From Bacteroidota bacterium (GTDB lineage Bacteria; Bacteroidota; Bacteroidia; JAADEI01), in NCBI GenBank assembly GCA_015490475.1, contig WFXT01000025.1, positions 1 to 15,279 on the forward strand: 15,279 nt of DNA, in the 5' to 3' direction. Every line of letters starts with the position of its first letter. Position 1 is the stretch's first letter. Positions 13,652-15,279 of this stretch are shown here, one piece after another. The notes beneath the pieces were generated by a model. It was not told the DNA's origin and made no database searches. It was given only the letters and a program-made list of their open reading frames with translations. The translations under genes were made by a program, and so were the position numbers.

Positions 13652-14251
13652 ATGAACTTTATTGATAGTATACGAGGCATAGTGTGGGAGCGCGGTCCCA
13701 CATGGATTATATTAAATGTGGAAAACACTGGTTTTTTCTATAAGATAGAGATACCTGCGTATTCAGAAGAGGTATTTGCCCAGGGGAGCAGCGTGCATGT
13801 ATATACGTACGTTATGAAAAATCAATTGGATGAGTTAATAATGTTTGGTTTTGCTACACGAGAAGAGCGTAACCTGTTTGAAATGCTTATTAAAATACAG
13901 GGAGTTGGCATATCAATAGCGAGGAATATATTGTCAACATATTCGCCATCCGAGTTCGCTTCTATTGTTTCTGCTGAAGATATTGAAAGTCTAAAGGACA
14001 TAAAGGGAATTGGTGAAAAACTGGCAAGACGAATCATTTATGAGCTGAAACCAGATTTTGATCTAAGGGTTAAACAGGCAAATAGCAATCTTGTCCTTAG
14101 TTCTATCAAAGCCCTTGAAATGCTTGGATTATCAAGGCGAGAAGCAAGGAAATTGGTTAAAAAAGCCATTGAAGCTGGAATGAACGATGTTCAAAGCATC
14201 GTTACCAAAGCACTTCAACTAAGAGGTATTATTGGAGTTCAGGAAAAATAA
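13652..14251 (+). CDS. ruvA: Holliday junction branch migration protein RuvA
   Basis: RuvA binds four-way junctions as a tetramer and loads the RuvB motor for branch migration in recombination and repair. At 199 residues it has three domains: an OB fold (1-65), tandem helix-hairpin-helix motifs at about 74-125 (IQGVGISIARNIL and IKGIGEKLARRII) and a C-terminal RuvB-binding three-helix domain (about 145-195, ALEMLGLSRREARKLVKKA). The loop that normally carries the acidic pin (REDA in E. coli) reads MKNQLDELIMFGF and appears two residues longer; see findings. The gene begins 9 bases after ilvE, so they share a transcript. ruvB and ruvC are not in the window. Confidence 0.94.
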   Translation: MNFIDSIRGIVWERGPTWIILNVENTGFFYKIEIPAYSEEVFAQGSSVHVYTYVMKNQLDELIMFGFATREERNLFEMLIKIQGVGISIARNILSTYSPSEFASIVSAEDIESLKDIKGIGEKLARRIIYELKPDFDLRVKQANSNLVLSSIKALEMLGLSRREARKLVKKAIEAGMNDVQSIVTKALQLRGIIGVQEK

Positions 14252-14281
14252 TTAACTTAACACTTGCGTTGTCCTGCATAC

Positions 14282-15279
14282 ATGACGCGCATTCTACCCA
14301 TAATGGTCCTTTTGCTTACTGGTTGCCTTAAAATGCCAGACATTAGACCGCCTTCGCTTATATACTTTAACACTGACACATTGTGGATGGATACTGTCTT
14401 TACCGGGCTTTCGTCGTCAACATATTTCCTTAAACTGTATAACCCAACTAAAGAAAGAGTGATTATTCCTGCCATATTACTTGAAAGTTCTGAAAAGTCG
14501 CCATTTCGCTTGAATGTCAATGGGAAAGGGGGCAGAGCAGTGCAAAATGTAATAATAGAGCCAGAGGATAGCATTTTCATTTTTGTAGAAGTCACGATTA
14601 ATCCCACTGTAGAAAATCTGCCATTTGTAGTGTATGACCGTTTGGTTGCTGTTGACGACAAGGGGGAAGAACTGGCTTCTGTTGTGCTTGCTGTCTATGG
14701 GCAAAATGCTCATTATTACAGGAATGTAGTAATATGCAATATGACATGGACGTCTGATAAACCCCATGTATTGCTGGGTTCTGTGTTCATAGACACTGGA
14801 TGTGTACTCACTGTAAAGCAAGGAACAAGGATTCATCTGGACCGTAACAGTGCTCTGTATGTGGCAGGTAAGTTAATTGTAGATGGTTCGTTTGATAACC
14901 CTGTTGTTTTTGAAGGTAGCAGACTTGAAGATTTTTTCAAAGATTTACCAGGGCAATGGCAAGGTATAGTCTTTTTATCCCCTTCCAATGAAAATGTAAT
15001 TAGAAATGCTGTAATTAAAAATGGCACTGTAGGACTAATAGTGGATTCTACGGGAAAAGAAAAACCATCTGTTAGGATGTATCAGGTGCATATAGATAAC
15101 ATGCTTGGATATGGCATATTAGCAGGTAATTCTTATATCTACGGAGAAAATGTAATCATATCAAGGGCAGGAGAACGCCTTTTAGCGCTATATGGCTCTA
15201 AAGCAGAATTTTACCATACTACTATTGCAGGTTATAGCGGAGAATACTTGCGTCGTAATAAACCAGGAGTTTTGTTTGC
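14282..15279 (+). CDS. Lipoprotein with right-handed beta-helix domain, N-terminal part (cut by window edge)
   Basis: Read directly as 332 open codons from ATG 14282 to the window end, without a stop. The N-terminus MTRILPIMVLLLTGC is a lipoprotein signal with Cys15 as the lipidated residue. It belongs to a Bacteroidota lipoprotein family I recognise by the opening TDTLWMDTVFT, the SPFRLNVNG stretch, PEDSIFIFVEVTINP, YGQNAHYY, then DKPHVLLGSVFIDTGCVLTV and LPGQWQGIVFL. The later part repeats short strands typical of parallel beta-helices (NAVIKNGTVGLIVD, VHIDNMLGYGILAG, NVIISRAG). It is probably anchored in the outer membrane; the function is unknown. It starts 30 bases after the ruvA stop and may be co-transcribed with it. 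The usual length is roughly 450-500 residues, so about a third is missing. Confidence 0.82.
   Translation, partial: MTRILPIMVLLLTGCLKMPDIRPPSLIYFNTDTLWMDTVFTGLSSSTYFLKLYNPTKERVIIPAILLESSEKSPFRLNVNGKGGRAVQNVIIEPEDSIFIFVEVTINPTVENLPFVVYDRLVAVDDKGEELASVVLAVYGQNAHYYRNVVICNMTWTSDKPHVLLGSVFIDTGCVLTVKQGTRIHLDRNSALYVAGKLIVDGSFDNPVVFEGSRLEDFFKDLPGQWQGIVFLSPSNENVIRNAVIKNGTVGLIVDSTGKEKPSVRMYQVHIDNMLGYGILAGNSYIYGENVIISRAGERLLALYGSKAEFYHTTIAGYSGEYLRRNKPGVLF

Noticed and set aside
14257..14836. Two overlapping minus-strand open frames of 134 and 119 codons
   Set aside because: They lie opposite the lipoprotein gene, which has a lipobox and family motifs. Neither frame resembles a protein family.
1..15279. 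Mobile element, CRISPR array, phage or defence island, tRNA or rRNA
   Set aside because: I saw no transposase or integrase motif, no regularly spaced repeats, no tRNA-like cloverleaf in the short gaps, and no defence-gene domain. The gene content is core metabolism and envelope.

Overview
This window reads as ordinary chromosome from a member of the Bacteroidota. The evidence is a truncated match to a type IX secretion sorting domain, a choice-of-anchor V domain protein, a DUF5916/CBM9-like outer-membrane protein, a Bacteroidota-style EtfA/EtfB pair, a beta-helix lipoprotein of a family I know from this phylum, and promoters of the Bacteroidota form (TTG, about 20 bases, then TAnnTTTG) with short leaders and no clear Shine-Dalgarno sequence. 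The DNA is moderately AT-rich throughout. No stretch looks foreign in composition, and I see no transposase, integrase, phage gene, CRISPR array, tRNA or rRNA. No stretch above 300 bases lacks a gene.

Layout. Positions 1-798 hold the N-terminal part of tilS on the minus strand, cut by the window edge. It diverges from etfB-etfA (845-2604), which ends in the one convincing intrinsic terminator (2615-2653). Next come a bifunctional nuclease with a C-terminal UVR-like motif and a concentrative nucleoside transporter (2678-4635), then a secreted protein with a CXXCH motif (4731-6077). A YbaB/EbfC gene (6473-6141, minus) faces it tail to tail. Divergent from ybaB is a two-gene unit: a DUF5916-type outer-membrane protein and, 4 bases later, a deoxynucleoside kinase (6544-9373). 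Then come a fatty acid 2-hydroxylase-type enzyme overlapping a macro-domain protein by 4 bases (9452-10662), and a rhomboid protease with its own promoter (10702-11451). On the minus strand, a 161-residue unrecognised protein and rdgB overlap (12510-11448). Divergent from them run ilvE and ruvA (12554-14251), followed by a beta-helix lipoprotein cut by the right edge.

How the genes fit together. Most are housekeeping: tRNA modification, electron transfer, branched-chain amino acid synthesis, nucleotide-pool cleaning and recombination. A possible thread is nucleoside salvage: an inner-membrane nucleoside transporter and a deoxynucleoside kinase, the latter in one unit with an outer-membrane barrel of unknown substrate. 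That link is inference. I found no clear undescribed multi-gene system. The best leads are the tightly paired but functionally unmatched operons, the 161-residue protein, the rewired acidic pin in RuvA, and the secreted CXXCH protein with a shortened sorting domain.
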